DNA of 64,000 nt from Deinococcus grandis (GCF_001485435.1 NZ_BCMS01000001.1:1125501-1189500); one strand, 5' to 3'. Positions 29,831 to 39,974 are shown, counted from the first letter of the stretch. Notes: generated by a model from the letters alone, not told the origin. Program-made: numbers and translations.

Positions 29831-30197
29831 CGCCGCTGACTGTAGAGCACCGCGCGCGACCCACGTGCCGGGACTGTCCAGCCGGTCGCGCGCCCCACGG
29901 GCGGCCCGCGCGCCCGCCGCATGCCGGGCGCGGCGCGGTGAGTGCCGCCTCAACGCCCCCTTCAGGGGAGTTCAAGAAGCCCGCAAGATCTGTGACGCCC
30001 CGCTGACAGGCGGTGTGGTACGTTCTACGCAAGTTGAACCGTCCGCTGCACATCCTCCTGCCTCAGCCGCTTCTGCGCGGCGGGCCGGGCGGCGCGCCCG
30101 ACCACCGTGCGGCGCGCTGCGTGCGTCCTGACATCGACACCGAATCTGTTACGGGGCTGCCTGCGGGCGGCCCCGCTGCGTTGAAGGAGGTCCGACC
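29831..30197. promoter_or_regulatory. Intergenic region and leader upstream of the small HTH gene
   Basis: No coding sequence seen. It contains the divergent upstream regions of DUF554 and the HTH gene, a CCTCCT stretch (about 30054-30059) complementary to the GGAGG ribosome-binding site at 30186-30190, and a GC-rich hairpin (GGGGCTGCC with GGGCGGCCCC, about 30154-30175) just before that site. These could form alternative structures controlling translation. Confidence 0.4.
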
Positions 30198-30401
30198 ATG
30201 ACCCTGAACGACCAGTACCAGAACATGCCCAAACTCCTGAAAGTCAGCGAGGTCGCCGACTTCACCGGCACGCACGAACGCACCGTGCGCCGCTGGATCC
30301 GCGACGGCCGCCTGAGCGCCGTCGAGCACCCCAGTGGCCTGCGCGTGCCCAGACGCTCCCTGTGGCGCTTCCTGGGCCTGGACCTCGCCCTGAGCGCGTA
30401 A
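30198..30401 (+). CDS. Small MerR/excisionase-type helix-turn-helix protein
   Basis: A 67-residue protein consisting almost entirely of one winged helix: LLKVSEVADFTGTHERTVRRWIRDGRLSA is the MerR/excisionase-type DNA-binding motif, followed by a wing (SGLRVPRRSL). No effector domain. A strong AAGGAGG site precedes the ATG. No integrase or prophage genes adjoin, so a chromosomal regulator is more likely than a phage excisionase. It is 28 nt upstream of the next gene, which has its own promoter-like box. Confidence 0.8.
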   Translation: MTLNDQYQNMPKLLKVSEVADFTGTHERTVRRWIRDGRLSAVEHPSGLRVPRRSLWRFLGLDLALSA

Positions 30402-30429
30402 TCCGGCGGCGACTGGCACAATGGCGGGC

Positions 30430-31182
30430 GTGATCGCCCCGCTGCCAGACCACCGGCTTGACGCCCTGCGCGCCGCCCTGAGCCTGCCCACCCCCACCTT
30501 CCGCGCGGCGGACCTGCCCCTCCCGGCGGGCCTGACCGCCGCGCAGACCGAGGAGGCCGCCGCGCTGGCCCTGCACTGGGGCGCGCCCCGCGCGGCGCTC
30601 GCCTGGAGTCGCGAGCCGCTGCGTCGCGCCGCCGCGCACCTGCGCCTGGGCGACCCGACCGCCGCACGCGCCGAACTGTCAGCCGAGGCGGACGGCGCCC
30701 GCGTGGCGCTCCTGCGCGCCCGCGCCGCCGCGCTGGACAGTCACCCCGGCGCAGGACAGCAGGCCGAGGCCGCGAGAACCCTGGCCCGCCAGGAGGGCGA
30801 CAGCGCCGCCCTGATCGCCGCCGTGACCCTCCTCGCCGAGGGGCAGCAGGCGGACCCGTACGCGGCCCTGCGGACCCTCGCCGAGGGCCTGAAGGTCGCC
30901 GAGATCGCCGGGCAGGGCGCGGACCCGCACCTGCTGGCCGTGCTGGCCCACACCCAGGCGCGCCTGAACGCCCGCAAGGGGCAGGCGACCGCCGCGAAAG
31001 CCCTGGAGCGCAGCGCGCCGCGCAGCCCCGCGCGGGTGCTGGCCCTGCTGGCCCTGGCCCGCCCCGACGATGCCCACGCCGAGGCTCAGGCGGGTGACCT
31101 GCACCCCGGCTGGTGGGCGTTCACCGCAGCCCCGACGCCGTCCACGTCTGCGGGAACGGCACGTACGGGGGCGGACGGATGA
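30430..31182 (+). CDS. Ala-rich helical repeat protein, unknown
   Basis: A 250-residue cytoplasmic protein made of short Ala/Leu/Arg-rich helices (AAALALHWGAPRAALAW, AAAHLRLGDPTAARAEL, LLAVLAHTQARLNARKG) in a TPR-like pattern, with no recognised signature. GTG 30430 is preferred because CACAAT lies 7 nt upstream; ATG 30421 lies partly inside that box. The last 62 nt overlap the 3' end of the convergent phosphotransferase gene, where the sequence becomes Thr/Ser-rich, so the C-terminus may be a run-on. Confidence 0.6.
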   Translation: MIAPLPDHRLDALRAALSLPTPTFRAADLPLPAGLTAAQTEEAAALALHWGAPRAALAWSREPLRRAAAHLRLGDPTAARAELSAEADGARVALLRARAAALDSHPGAGQQAEAARTLARQEGDSAALIAAVTLLAEGQQADPYAALRTLAEGLKVAEIAGQGADPHLLAVLAHTQARLNARKGQATAAKALERSAPRSPARVLALLALARPDDAHAEAQAGDLHPGWWAFTAAPTPSTSAGTARTGADG

Positions 31183-32080
31183 ACGCGCGTGGGCCGGGAT
31201 TGCTGCGCCGGTACACGCTCTCGTAGACCCACACGTTCCGCTCCTGCAGGGCGGCGTACAGGTCGGCGCCCAGCCGCAGTTCCTCGGGCGGGAGGGGCAG
31301 GTGCTCCCGGTAGGCGCGCAGGAACGCCCCGCCCAGGGTCGGGTCGAGCCGCAGGCTCAGGTGCAGGCATCGCACGACCTCCCACGCGCGGGGCGCGAGG
31401 CGCGGCTGTTCCCAGTCGATCACCGACGCGGGCACGTCGCCCTGGAAGAAGACGTTTCCGTCGTGGAAGTCACCGTGCACGAAGCGTAGGGGCAGCGCGG
31501 GCAGGTCGTCCGGCAGTGGACTGGCCCGCAGGTGCGCGAGGCGCTGCCGGGTGCGGTCCAGCGCCCAGCCGTCCGCAGCGTCCGGGTGGGGGAGAGCCAG
31601 GATCGCCGTCTCGATGACCTGCAGGCGCTCCAGCGTCGCCGCCACGCCTGCCGGAGGGGAGAGGGGTGGCACCTCGAACGGCACCGTGTCCGGCAGGCGC
31701 GCGTGCAGGTCCGCCAGCAGCGCCCCCAGGCCCGCCGCGTGCTCCGGGGTCAACGCGGGACGCGGCACCGGGGTGCCGGGCGCCATGTCGAACAGCGCCG
31801 CCCAGCGGTCGCCCAGTCGGGCCAGCGTGCTGCCCGCACGCGTGACGAGCACGTCCGGCGTGGGCACCCCGCAGGTGCGGGCCAGCCGCACGGCGTGGTG
31901 TTCGACCTCCGCCCGCTCGCGGCGGGGATCACGGTACACCCGCAGGTGGAACGCCCCCGACGCCGCCTGCACGCGCCAGGCGGCGTTGATGCTCCCGCCG
32001 CCCAGCGGGGTCAGCGCCCCCACCGGCCCGACCGGCCAGCGCGCCGCGACCTCCGCCGCGAGCGGGCCGGTGGGGGTCAC
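31121..32080 (-). CDS. Aminoglycoside-phosphotransferase-fold kinase
   Basis: A 319-residue protein of the APH/choline-kinase superfamily. The N-lobe nucleotide loop is LGGGSINAAWRV with HLRVYR (ATP lysine replaced by Arg in this strand), and the catalytic loop is FVHGDFHDGNVFF (Brenner-type HGDxHxxN) followed by the metal-binding VIDWEQ. Substrates of relatives include homoserine, choline, fructosamine and aminoglycosides. The start is GTG 32080 in a GTGA overlap with the P450 stop, making it the last gene of the yggS-divIVA-P450-kinase operon. It may phosphorylate a product or partner linked to the P450, which is only inference. Confidence 0.85.
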   Translation of the reverse strand: MTPTGPLAAEVAARWPVGPVGALTPLGGGSINAAWRVQAASGAFHLRVYRDPRRERAEVEHHAVRLARTCGVPTPDVLVTRAGSTLARLGDRWAALFDMAPGTPVPRPALTPEHAAGLGALLADLHARLPDTVPFEVPPLSPPAGVAATLERLQVIETAILALPHPDAADGWALDRTRQRLAHLRASPLPDDLPALPLRFVHGDFHDGNVFFQGDVPASVIDWEQPRLAPRAWEVVRCLHLSLRLDPTLGGAFLRAYREHLPLPPEELRLGADLYAALQERNVWVYESVYRRSNPGPRAFIRPPPYVPFPQTWTASGLR

Positions 32081-33336
32081 CCGGCCTGCACGTCCAGTCG
32101 CGCCAGCCCCCGGATCACGAAGCCCCCGGTGTACTGCCCCGGCTCCTGCGGGTCCACGAGGCGCAGGTCCGGCAGGGCGCGGCACAGCGCCCGCAGGCTC
32201 AGCGCGAGTTCCAGCCGGGCCAGCGGCGCGCCCAGGCAGTAGTGGATGCCCAGCCCGAACGTCAGGTGCGGGTTCGGGTCGCGGTCCAGCCGCAGCTCGT
32301 CCGGCGCGTCGAAGCGACCCGGGTCGCGGTTCCCGCTGGCGTACAGCAGGCTCACGCGGTCGCCGGGCTTCAGGTCCGCGCCGTGCAGTGTCAGGGGTTC
32401 GAGCACGATCCGCTCGAACATCGGCAGGGGTGTGTCGAAGCGCAGCAGTTCCTCGACGGCCCGGCGGAACACGCCCAGGCTGTCCGGCGCATGCGCCTGC
32501 GCGACCAGCGCCTCCCAGTGCCGCCGGTCGCGTTGCAGGGCCAGCACACCCGCCGTCAGGCCGTTCACGCTGGCCTCGTGCCCGGCGTTCAGCAGCAGGA
32601 TGCAGGTGTCGATCAGTTCCTGCTCGGTCAGGCGGTCCCCGCCTTCCTCGGCCTGCACGAGCGCCGTGATCAGGTCGTCCTGCGGCTGCGCGCGGCGCTG
32701 CGCGACCAGCTCCCGCAGCAGCGCGCTGAAGTCCAGCACCGCCTGCTCGGCCTCGTCCTGATCGGCGGGCGTGGGGGCCGGTTCGTACAGCTTCACGATC
32801 GACGCCGACCACGGGCGCAGCCGCGCGCGGTGCTCGTGCGGCACGCCCAGCAGCTCCGCGATGACCGTCACGGGCAGCGGCTCGGCGTACTCCTCGACCA
32901 GATCGAACGGCCCCTGGCGCCCCAGGTCGCGCAGCTGCGCCTCCAGGATCACCTCGATCCGCTCCGACAGGGCCTCCACGCGGCGGGGCGTGAACGCCAG
33001 CCCCACCAGCGACCGCAGACGCGTGTGCTTGGGCGGCTCGCTGTCCAGCAGGTGATTGCTGTTGAACGCATCGAAGTTCGCCTGCCGGGGGTCCGGCAGC
33101 GGCCACCCCAGCTCGTCGCGCGAGAAGCGGTGCAGGGCGCTGCGCCCGAACCGCCGGTCGCGCAGCACCGCGCTGATGTCCGCGTGCCGGGTCAGGACCA
33201 CCCGGTTCATGCCCGGATCGAAGAACACCGGCGTCTCGGCGCGCAGCCGCGCCAGCAGCGGGTACGGGTCCCGCACGAACGCCGGGTCCGCCACCGGCAG
33301 CGCGAACGTCGGCAGGACAGAGGTCAGGGCGCTCAC
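32077..33336 (-). CDS. Cytochrome P450
   Basis: A 419-residue soluble bacterial P450. The heme-thiolate motif is FGLGIHYCLGAPLARLE near residue 350; the ExxR motif appears as EELLR; the I-helix is LLLNAGHEASVNGL, in which the usual acid-alcohol Glu/Asp-Thr pair reads Glu-Ala, followed by Ser. Absence of the proton-relay Thr occurs in some P450s with altered chemistry. A Deinococcus radiodurans P450 (CYP287A1) hydroxylates the carotenoid ring; whether this is its orthologue cannot be decided here. Overlaps of 4 nt with divIVA upstream and the kinase downstream show tight coupling. No ferredoxin or reductase is adjacent. Confidence 0.93.
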   Translation of the reverse strand: MSALTSVLPTFALPVADPAFVRDPYPLLARLRAETPVFFDPGMNRVVLTRHADISAVLRDRRFGRSALHRFSRDELGWPLPDPRQANFDAFNSNHLLDSEPPKHTRLRSLVGLAFTPRRVEALSERIEVILEAQLRDLGRQGPFDLVEEYAEPLPVTVIAELLGVPHEHRARLRPWSASIVKLYEPAPTPADQDEAEQAVLDFSALLRELVAQRRAQPQDDLITALVQAEEGGDRLTEQELIDTCILLLNAGHEASVNGLTAGVLALQRDRRHWEALVAQAHAPDSLGVFRRAVEELLRFDTPLPMFERIVLEPLTLHGADLKPGDRVSLLYASGNRDPGRFDAPDELRLDRDPNPHLTFGLGIHYCLGAPLARLELALSLRALCRALPDLRLVDPQEPGQYTGGFVIRGLARLDVQAG

Positions 33337-34184
33337 AGGAACTGCTGCGCCTCCAGCCGCACGGGTCGGTCCTCCGGGTCAGCCTTCGCCACCGGGGTGA
33401 CCAGGGCGTGCCCGGTCAGCGGAGCGGCCACGTGCGCGGTCGGCTCGGCAGGCAGGGCCGCCTGTGCCGCCGGGGTCGTCGCCTGGGCGGCAGTGTCCGC
33501 GAGCGCCGGGATCACCCCGGCCGGAGCGGACCGCGGCTGATCCAGACGCGGCGCCCTCAGGACCGCGTCCTCAGGCGGCGCGTGGCGCGCCGAGAGTTCC
33601 GCGAACGACGCCACCAGCGCCCGGTACCCGCTCAGGAACTGCGCGTACTCCTGCCGCGCCGCCGTCAGCCGCGCGTTCAGGTCCGCGTGCCGCTCGCTGA
33701 AGGTCCGCTCCAGTTCCGCCAGCCGCTCGGCCTGCGCCCGCTCGCGCTCCAGGGTCAGGGTGTGATGGTCGCGTTCCAGATCCGCGAAACGGCCCCGGAA
33801 CGCCGCCTCCATCGCCGACAGGCGCGCCTGATGCCCGGACTCCAGTTCCGCGCGGCGCGACTCGGACTCGCGCAGCAGCCCGTCGCGCTCGGTGGTGGCC
33901 TGCGCGACCATCAGTTCCGCCTCCCGCGCCGCGTTCTCCCGCAACTCGTGCGAGATGCGCTCCGCGGCGATCACCGCGCGGCGGATCTCGTCCTCGTTCT
34001 GCCGCTGGGCCTCCAGTTCCTTCTCCAGCAGCGTCACGCGTTCCAGCGTCAGCTGATGCTGCTGCAGCTGCGTTTCCAGATCGTCGGCCAGGTCGTTCAG
34101 GAAGGCGCGCACGCTGCTGCGCTCGTAGCCGCCCATGCGGTTCGGGAATTCCTGGTGGCGCACATCAAGAGGGGTGAATTTCAC
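33333..34184 (-). CDS. divIVA: DivIVA-domain protein
   Basis: A 283-residue coiled-coil protein. The N-terminal DivIVA membrane-curvature domain is recognisable: MKFTPLDVRHQEFPNRMGGYERSSV then VRAFLNDLADDLE. Long heptad coiled coils follow (about 35-195, LLEKELEAQRQNEDEIRRAV, HTLTLERERAQAERLAEL), then a low-complexity Pro/Ala tail. DivIVA marks negatively curved membrane at division sites and poles and recruits partners. It is preceded by yggS (4-nt overlap), the classic neighbour in Gram-positive division clusters, and followed by the P450 (4-nt overlap). Confidence 0.92.
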   Translation of the reverse strand: MKFTPLDVRHQEFPNRMGGYERSSVRAFLNDLADDLETQLQQHQLTLERVTLLEKELEAQRQNEDEIRRAVIAAERISHELRENAAREAELMVAQATTERDGLLRESESRRAELESGHQARLSAMEAAFRGRFADLERDHHTLTLERERAQAERLAELERTFSERHADLNARLTAARQEYAQFLSGYRALVASFAELSARHAPPEDAVLRAPRLDQPRSAPAGVIPALADTAAQATTPAAQAALPAEPTAHVAAPLTGHALVTPVAKADPEDRPVRLEAQQFL

Positions 34185-34831
34185 GTGAACAGACTCCTTC
34201 CCACCCTGACCAGGGTGGCTCCAGCCGCGACGGCGTGCGGGTAATCCCCGCTCATGCCCATGCTCAACTCTGACAGACCCAGATCATGCGCCCGCCGCGC
34301 CACGTCCGTAAACAGCGCCGCGAGCCGCGCGTCCCGCTCTGGGGGGAGCAGGTCGTCCAGGTCAGGTGCCATGACCATCAGCCCCCGCACGTCCAGGCCG
34401 GTCGCCCGGACCTCGCGCAGCGCGCCCGGCAACGCCTGCGCCTCAATCCCATGCTTCTGCGCCTCCCCGTTGTGGAGTTGCAGCAGCACGTCCGGCGCGC
34501 GCCCCCAGCCCTGCGCCGCCTGCGCGAGCGCCTCGGCCTGCCACGCCACCTCGACGGAATGCACCAGCGACACGTGCCGCAGGTACTTCACCTTGTTCCG
34601 CTGCAGCGCCCCGATGAAATGCCACTCCAGGTCCGGCCGCAGCGCCGACTTGTCCCGCAGTTCCTGCGCGCGGCCCTCACCCAGCGGGAACGCCCCGTGC
34701 GCCAGGACGCAGCGGTCGATGGCGTCCAGATCCTGGCCCTTGGTGACGGCCACCAGACGCGCGCTGCCCACCGGCCGCCCGGCGGCCGCCTCCGCGGCGC
34801 GGATGCCCGCCAGGACCTCCGGCAGACTCAT
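34181..34831 (-). CDS. YggS-family PLP-binding protein
   Basis: A 216-residue fold-type III PLP protein (YggS/PLPBP) that controls pyridoxal-phosphate and amino-acid homeostasis. The PLP lysine is in LVAVTKGQ; other family blocks are GEGRAQELRDK, WHFIGALQRNKVKYL, SVEVAWQAEAL, GLMVMAPDLDD and the phosphate-binding SMGMSGDYPHAVAAGATLVRVG. ATG 34831 is chosen by homology to family N-termini; an in-frame ATG at 34870 would add 13 Arg/Pro-rich residues, and neither has a convincing ribosome-binding site. It is the first gene of the yggS-divIVA-P450-kinase operon. Confidence 0.9.
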   Translation of the reverse strand: MSLPEVLAGIRAAEAAAGRPVGSARLVAVTKGQDLDAIDRCVLAHGAFPLGEGRAQELRDKSALRPDLEWHFIGALQRNKVKYLRHVSLVHSVEVAWQAEALAQAAQGWGRAPDVLLQLHNGEAQKHGIEAQALPGALREVRATGLDVRGLMVMAPDLDDLLPPERDARLAALFTDVARRAHDLGLSELSMGMSGDYPHAVAAGATLVRVGRSLFT

Positions 34832-35147
34832 GGGTGAACCCCGGCGCGGCCGCGCCTCACCCGCTTGCATGATGCTTTCACCCGCGCATTCTCACCCGCC
34901 GCCCCCCCCCGGCTCAAGCGGAAAGTGCACCCCGCGCCAGACGCCGCCACGGAACACTCATGAACGCCCCCGCCTGCCCACGCGCGGCGCGCAGCACGCG
35001 TCGGCCTCCCCGCAAGCCGTCCGCACCCAATCTTCACCCTTCTCAGGCTGAGCGCCGCAACTGTGAGCGGATGCGCGCACCCACCGTCTCCCGGCAGCAC
35101 CAGCCGCCCGGAGACGAGGTCCACGGGTGTGCCACACTAGGAGAAGC
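34832..35147. promoter_or_regulatory. Divergent intergenic region, yggS / bamA
   Basis: No gene recognised. It holds a cytosine homopolymer of nine to ten bases (about 34901-34910) upstream of yggS and the bamA ribosome-binding site TAGGAGAAG (35139-35147). No confident promoter boxes; CACACT at 35133-35138 is a weak -10 candidate for bamA. Confidence 0.4.
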
Positions 35148-37739
35148 ATGCGACACCCCCTGACGCTCGCCGTGACCGTCCTTCTTGCCGCGCCCGCCGT
35201 CGCCCAGACCGCAGGCACCGTGCAGGACGTGACCGTGGTCGGCACCAGCGACCTGCTGGCCAACTTTATCCGCGCCACCCTCACCACCCAGACCGGCACC
35301 CCCCTGAGCGGCGTGAACCTCCGCCAGGTCGAGCAGGAAGTCGTGGCCAGCGGCTACTTCAAGAGCGCCGTCGCCGAACTGCGCAGCGTGGGCGGCAAGG
35401 ACACCCTGGTCATCACCGTCGTCCCCAACCCCACCATTAAGGACGTCACCATCACCGGCCTGACCTTCCTGCCCGCCGAAGGCTTCAAGAAGAGCGTCGC
35501 CGACCTCCTGAACATCGCCCCCGGCGCCACGCTGAACAACCAGCGCATTGAGGAAGCCAAGACCGCCCTGGCGCAGAACTTCCAGCAGGAAGGCTACCCC
35601 TTCGCGCCCAGCATCAGCGCCGACGTGAAGACCGCCGCCGACGGCACCGTCACCATCAACTTCGTCGTGGACGAGACCGCCCCCGTCACCCGCGTGGAAG
35701 TCGACGGCGTCACCCTGCTGCCCGCCACGCAGGTCACCACCATCTTCAAACCGCTGTACGACGCCAGACGCTTCACGCCCGACGCGTACTACGGCGCCGT
35801 GCAGCAGCTCCAGCAGGCCTACGACGACGCCGGGTACCTCCAGGCCGGCGTGGACGTCGGCAGCAGCACCCTCGAAGGCGGCGTGCTGAAAGTCAAGGTC
35901 ATCGAGGGCCGCGTGAGCACCGTGAACCTCGACGACCTCGGCAACCCCCAGGTGACCCTGCAGACCCAGCCCGGCCAGCCGGTCAACCTGACCAGGCTCC
36001 AGGCGGACGTCCGCACCCTCTCCAACCAGACCGGCAAACCCGTGGGCTTCGCCATCCAGCCCAATCCGCAGAACCCCGCGCAGGTCACCGTGCTGTTCGG
36101 CTCCGCCGGCGTCGAGACCGGCCCGGTCAAGGCGGTCGCCATCCAGGGCAACACCCTGATCCCCACCGCCACCCTGCAGGCCGCGCTGAAGACCAGGGTC
36201 GGCGACGTGTACTCCCCGCAGCTGGCCCAGCAGGACTTCCTGGCCCTGCGCGACGCCTACCGCAAGCAGGGCTACGAGATCAGCACCCGCGACGCGATCA
36301 GCTTCAAGGACGGCACCCTGACCTTCGCGGTGCGCGAGGTGAAGGTCGCCGCGTACGAACTGCAGTGGCAGGGCGCGCACACCACCAAGGACCGCGTCAT
36401 CACCCGCGAACTCCCCGCCCCCGGCAGCGCGTTCAACCGCAACGAACTGAACGCCGCCATCGGCCGCATCGCCCGCCTGGGCTTCGTGCGCGTCACCACC
36501 GAGAGCGTCCGCGCCGACCCGCAGAACCCCGAGAGCATCACCTACGTCCTCGGCGTCGCCGAGACCAAGACCGGCATTCCGGTCACGCTGGGCCTGACCT
36601 ACGATCAGTTCAACGGTGGCTTCGCCGGCGACGCCGGGTACACGAACAGCAACGTGTTCGGTCTGGGCCACAACCTGACCGCCAGCCTCGGCGGACAGCA
36701 GAACGAAGCCGGGCAGAACCTCGTCGGCGGCGTCAGCTACACCATCCCCTGGCTGGACGTGGACTTCCTGGACTTCCGCAAGACGCCCACCAGCCTCAGC
36801 TTCAATGCCGGAAGCAGCGTCGGCGGGAACAACGCCCTGTTCACCAAGGACACCGACACGCCCGCCAAGACCGACACCGGCTGGGACTACACGACCCGCG
36901 ACACCAGCTTCAGCGTCAGCGCCGGGCGGAGCCTCGCGAAGAACCTCACCGCGAACGTCGGCGTGGGCGTCAGCTACAAGACGTACTACCTGGAGGCCCT
37001 CCAGAGCGGCGACAAGAACACCGTCACGTACAAGGACGCCGCCGGGACCGACCAGACCCGCACCTTCACCGAAGCCGAGGCCCGGGCCCTGGTGCCCGAG
37101 ACGAACCTCACGACCCGGCTGTCCACCGGCCTGAGCTACGACAGCACCACCAGCGGCGAATTCCCCGACAGTGGCGTGCGCGCCAGCGTCGGCGCCGCGT
37201 ACTCCTTCGGCCGTCAGGGCGACGCGCCCCTGAACTGGACCACCCTGAACGGCGGCGCCAGCACCTACTACGGCTTCGGGCGCACCATCGAGAAGGACCT
37301 GGGCGTCAGCAACAAGCAGCAGGTCTTCGCCGTGCGCGCCAACGCCGGGACCGTCCTGGGCATTGACACCGCGCCCGCAGGCACCGGCTACGCCATCGGC
37401 GGCGGCAGCGTCGCCACGCCCTTCCAGCTGCGTGGCCTGAAGGACGGCGAGCTGTTCGGCACGAACTACGTCACCACCAGCGCCGAGTACCGCTACGACT
37501 TCGGCCTGAAAGCCGGGATCGCGCAGGGCCTGTACGGCGTGCTGTTCGCCGACGCCGGGACCGCCTGGGGCGGCAGCGCCACGAACACCGACCCCAGCCT
37601 GAAGTACGGCTTCGGGGCCGGCGCGCAGCTGAACCTCGGGATCGGCGGGGCGCTGCTGCCCAGCCTGCGCTTCGACTACGGCTTCAGCCCCCAGACCGGC
37701 ACCGGGAAGTTCTACTTCCGCATCGGGAACTTCTGGTAA
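35148..37739 (+). CDS. bamA: BamA/Omp85-family outer-membrane assembly protein
   Basis: An 863-residue outer-membrane protein. After a signal peptide ending AVAQ, tandem POTRA domains occupy about residues 25-440, each opening with a strand such as VQDVTVVG, IKDVTITGL, VTRVEVDGV and KAVAIQGNTL, and each with a GY-type turn (EQEVVASGYF, FQQEGYPF, YDDAGYL, YRKQGYE). The C-terminal 16-strand beta-barrel (about 460-863) shows alternating aromatic strands, a GxRG-like LRGLKDGELFGTNY segment, LFADAGTAW and a terminal aromatic ending FRIGNFW. It inserts barrel proteins into the outer membrane, including probably the SLH protein at 9499. Start supported by AGGAG. Confidence 0.95.
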   Translation: MRHPLTLAVTVLLAAPAVAQTAGTVQDVTVVGTSDLLANFIRATLTTQTGTPLSGVNLRQVEQEVVASGYFKSAVAELRSVGGKDTLVITVVPNPTIKDVTITGLTFLPAEGFKKSVADLLNIAPGATLNNQRIEEAKTALAQNFQQEGYPFAPSISADVKTAADGTVTINFVVDETAPVTRVEVDGVTLLPATQVTTIFKPLYDARRFTPDAYYGAVQQLQQAYDDAGYLQAGVDVGSSTLEGGVLKVKVIEGRVSTVNLDDLGNPQVTLQTQPGQPVNLTRLQADVRTLSNQTGKPVGFAIQPNPQNPAQVTVLFGSAGVETGPVKAVAIQGNTLIPTATLQAALKTRVGDVYSPQLAQQDFLALRDAYRKQGYEISTRDAISFKDGTLTFAVREVKVAAYELQWQGAHTTKDRVITRELPAPGSAFNRNELNAAIGRIARLGFVRVTTESVRADPQNPESITYVLGVAETKTGIPVTLGLTYDQFNGGFAGDAGYTNSNVFGLGHNLTASLGGQQNEAGQNLVGGVSYTIPWLDVDFLDFRKTPTSLSFNAGSSVGGNNALFTKDTDTPAKTDTGWDYTTRDTSFSVSAGRSLAKNLTANVGVGVSYKTYYLEALQSGDKNTVTYKDAAGTDQTRTFTEAEARALVPETNLTTRLSTGLSYDSTTSGEFPDSGVRASVGAAYSFGRQGDAPLNWTTLNGGASTYYGFGRTIEKDLGVSNKQQVFAVRANAGTVLGIDTAPAGTGYAIGGGSVATPFQLRGLKDGELFGTNYVTTSAEYRYDFGLKAGIAQGLYGVLFADAGTAWGGSATNTDPSLKYGFGAGAQLNLGIGGALLPSLRFDYGFSPQTGTGKFYFRIGNFW

Positions 37740-37746
37740 GCCCCTG

Positions 37747-37882
37747 ATCCGGACTCCGATTGAACGGCTGACAAAGCCGTTCAAATCCGAGTGGAGCGAG
37801 TGGGAGAAAAACGCCCCTCCGGACGTGCAGTGAACAGATCGGTGGTGTGCCGATCTGTTCACGAAACAAACGGAATCCGTAT
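37747..37882 (+). repeat. Repeat family A, well-preserved copy
   Basis: A 136-bp copy, 8 nt after the bamA stop. It shows both conserved hairpins: HP1, TTGAACGGCT with AGCCGTTCAA (37760-37784), and HP2, GAACAGATCGG with CCGATCTGTTC (37832-37860), and ends CGGAATCCGTAT. Confidence 0.92.
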
Positions 37883-37948
37883 GACCTGCCCCGCGCGGGC
37901 CGTCCCCGGCATCATGGTCGGGGGCGGCCCGCGCGCTAGCATGTCCGG

Positions 37949-37980
37949 ATGACTGCTCATCCCCACCCCGGAGGCCGCCC

Positions 37981-37993
<13 letters not shown>
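37949..37993 (+). CDS. Predicted 14-residue leader ORF upstream of rqcH
   Basis: A TAGCAT -10 box (37937-37942) and 6-nt spacer put a leaderless start at ATG 37949. The ORF encodes 14 residues (Met-Thr-Ala-His-Pro-His-Pro-Gly-Gly-Arg-Pro-Trp-Lys-Ala) and ends in TGATG, where the TGA overlaps an in-frame ATG of rqcH at 37993. A GGAGG at 37970-37974 inside the ORF would serve the rqcH GTG at 37981. The arrangement predicts translational coupling of rqcH to the leader. No experimental support. Confidence 0.5.
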
Positions 37994-39543
<1,550 letters not shown>

Positions 39544-39611
39544 GCCCCGCGGCCACGCGACCGTGTCCCGCCGCCCGGTGCGCGGCGCGGCGCGGCGTAC
39601 AATGGCCGGTC

Positions 39612-39974
39612 GTGGAACGCATCATGTTCAGGGCCAAGATTCACCGCGCCACCGTCACCCAGGCCGACCTCGACTACGTCGGGAGCATCACCATCGACCA
39701 GGACCTGCTCGACGCGGCGGACATCCTCGTGAACGAACGGGTGGACATCTACAACATCACCAACGGCAACCGCCTGAGCACCTACGCCCTGAGCGGCCCG
39801 CGCGGCAGCGGCGTGATCGGCATCAACGGCGCCGCCGCGCACCTCGTGAACCCCGGCGACCTCGTGATCATCGCCGCGTACGGCAACTACAGCGACGAGG
39901 AAGCCCGCACGCTCGAACCGCACGTCGTGCACGTGGACGCCCGCAACCGCCAGATCCAGCTGCAACCCGCCTGA
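39612..39974 (+). CDS. panD: Aspartate 1-decarboxylase
   Basis: A 120-residue pyruvoyl enzyme producing beta-alanine for pantothenate and CoA synthesis. The self-processing site is GSITID: cleavage before Ser generates the pyruvoyl group. Other conserved pieces are FRAKIHRATVTQADLDYVG, DIYNITNGNRLSTYAL, GPRGSGVIGINGAAAHL and DLVIIAAYG. GTG 39612 is chosen over ATG 39624 because it aligns with known PanD N-termini and has TACAAT 8 nt upstream. Standard length. No panB/panC in the window. Confidence 0.96.
   Translation: MERIMFRAKIHRATVTQADLDYVGSITIDQDLLDAADILVNERVDIYNITNGNRLSTYALSGPRGSGVIGINGAAAHLVNPGDLVIIAAYGNYSDEEARTLEPHVVHVDARNRQIQLQPA

Noticed and set aside
30198..30401. Small HTH protein as a prophage excisionase
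   Set aside because: No integrase, attachment repeat or phage gene lies nearby; a chromosomal regulator is simpler.
34901..34910. Poly-C run as a phase-variation tract
   Set aside because: Only nine to ten bases, outside coding sequence and not placed between promoter boxes; insufficient on its own.
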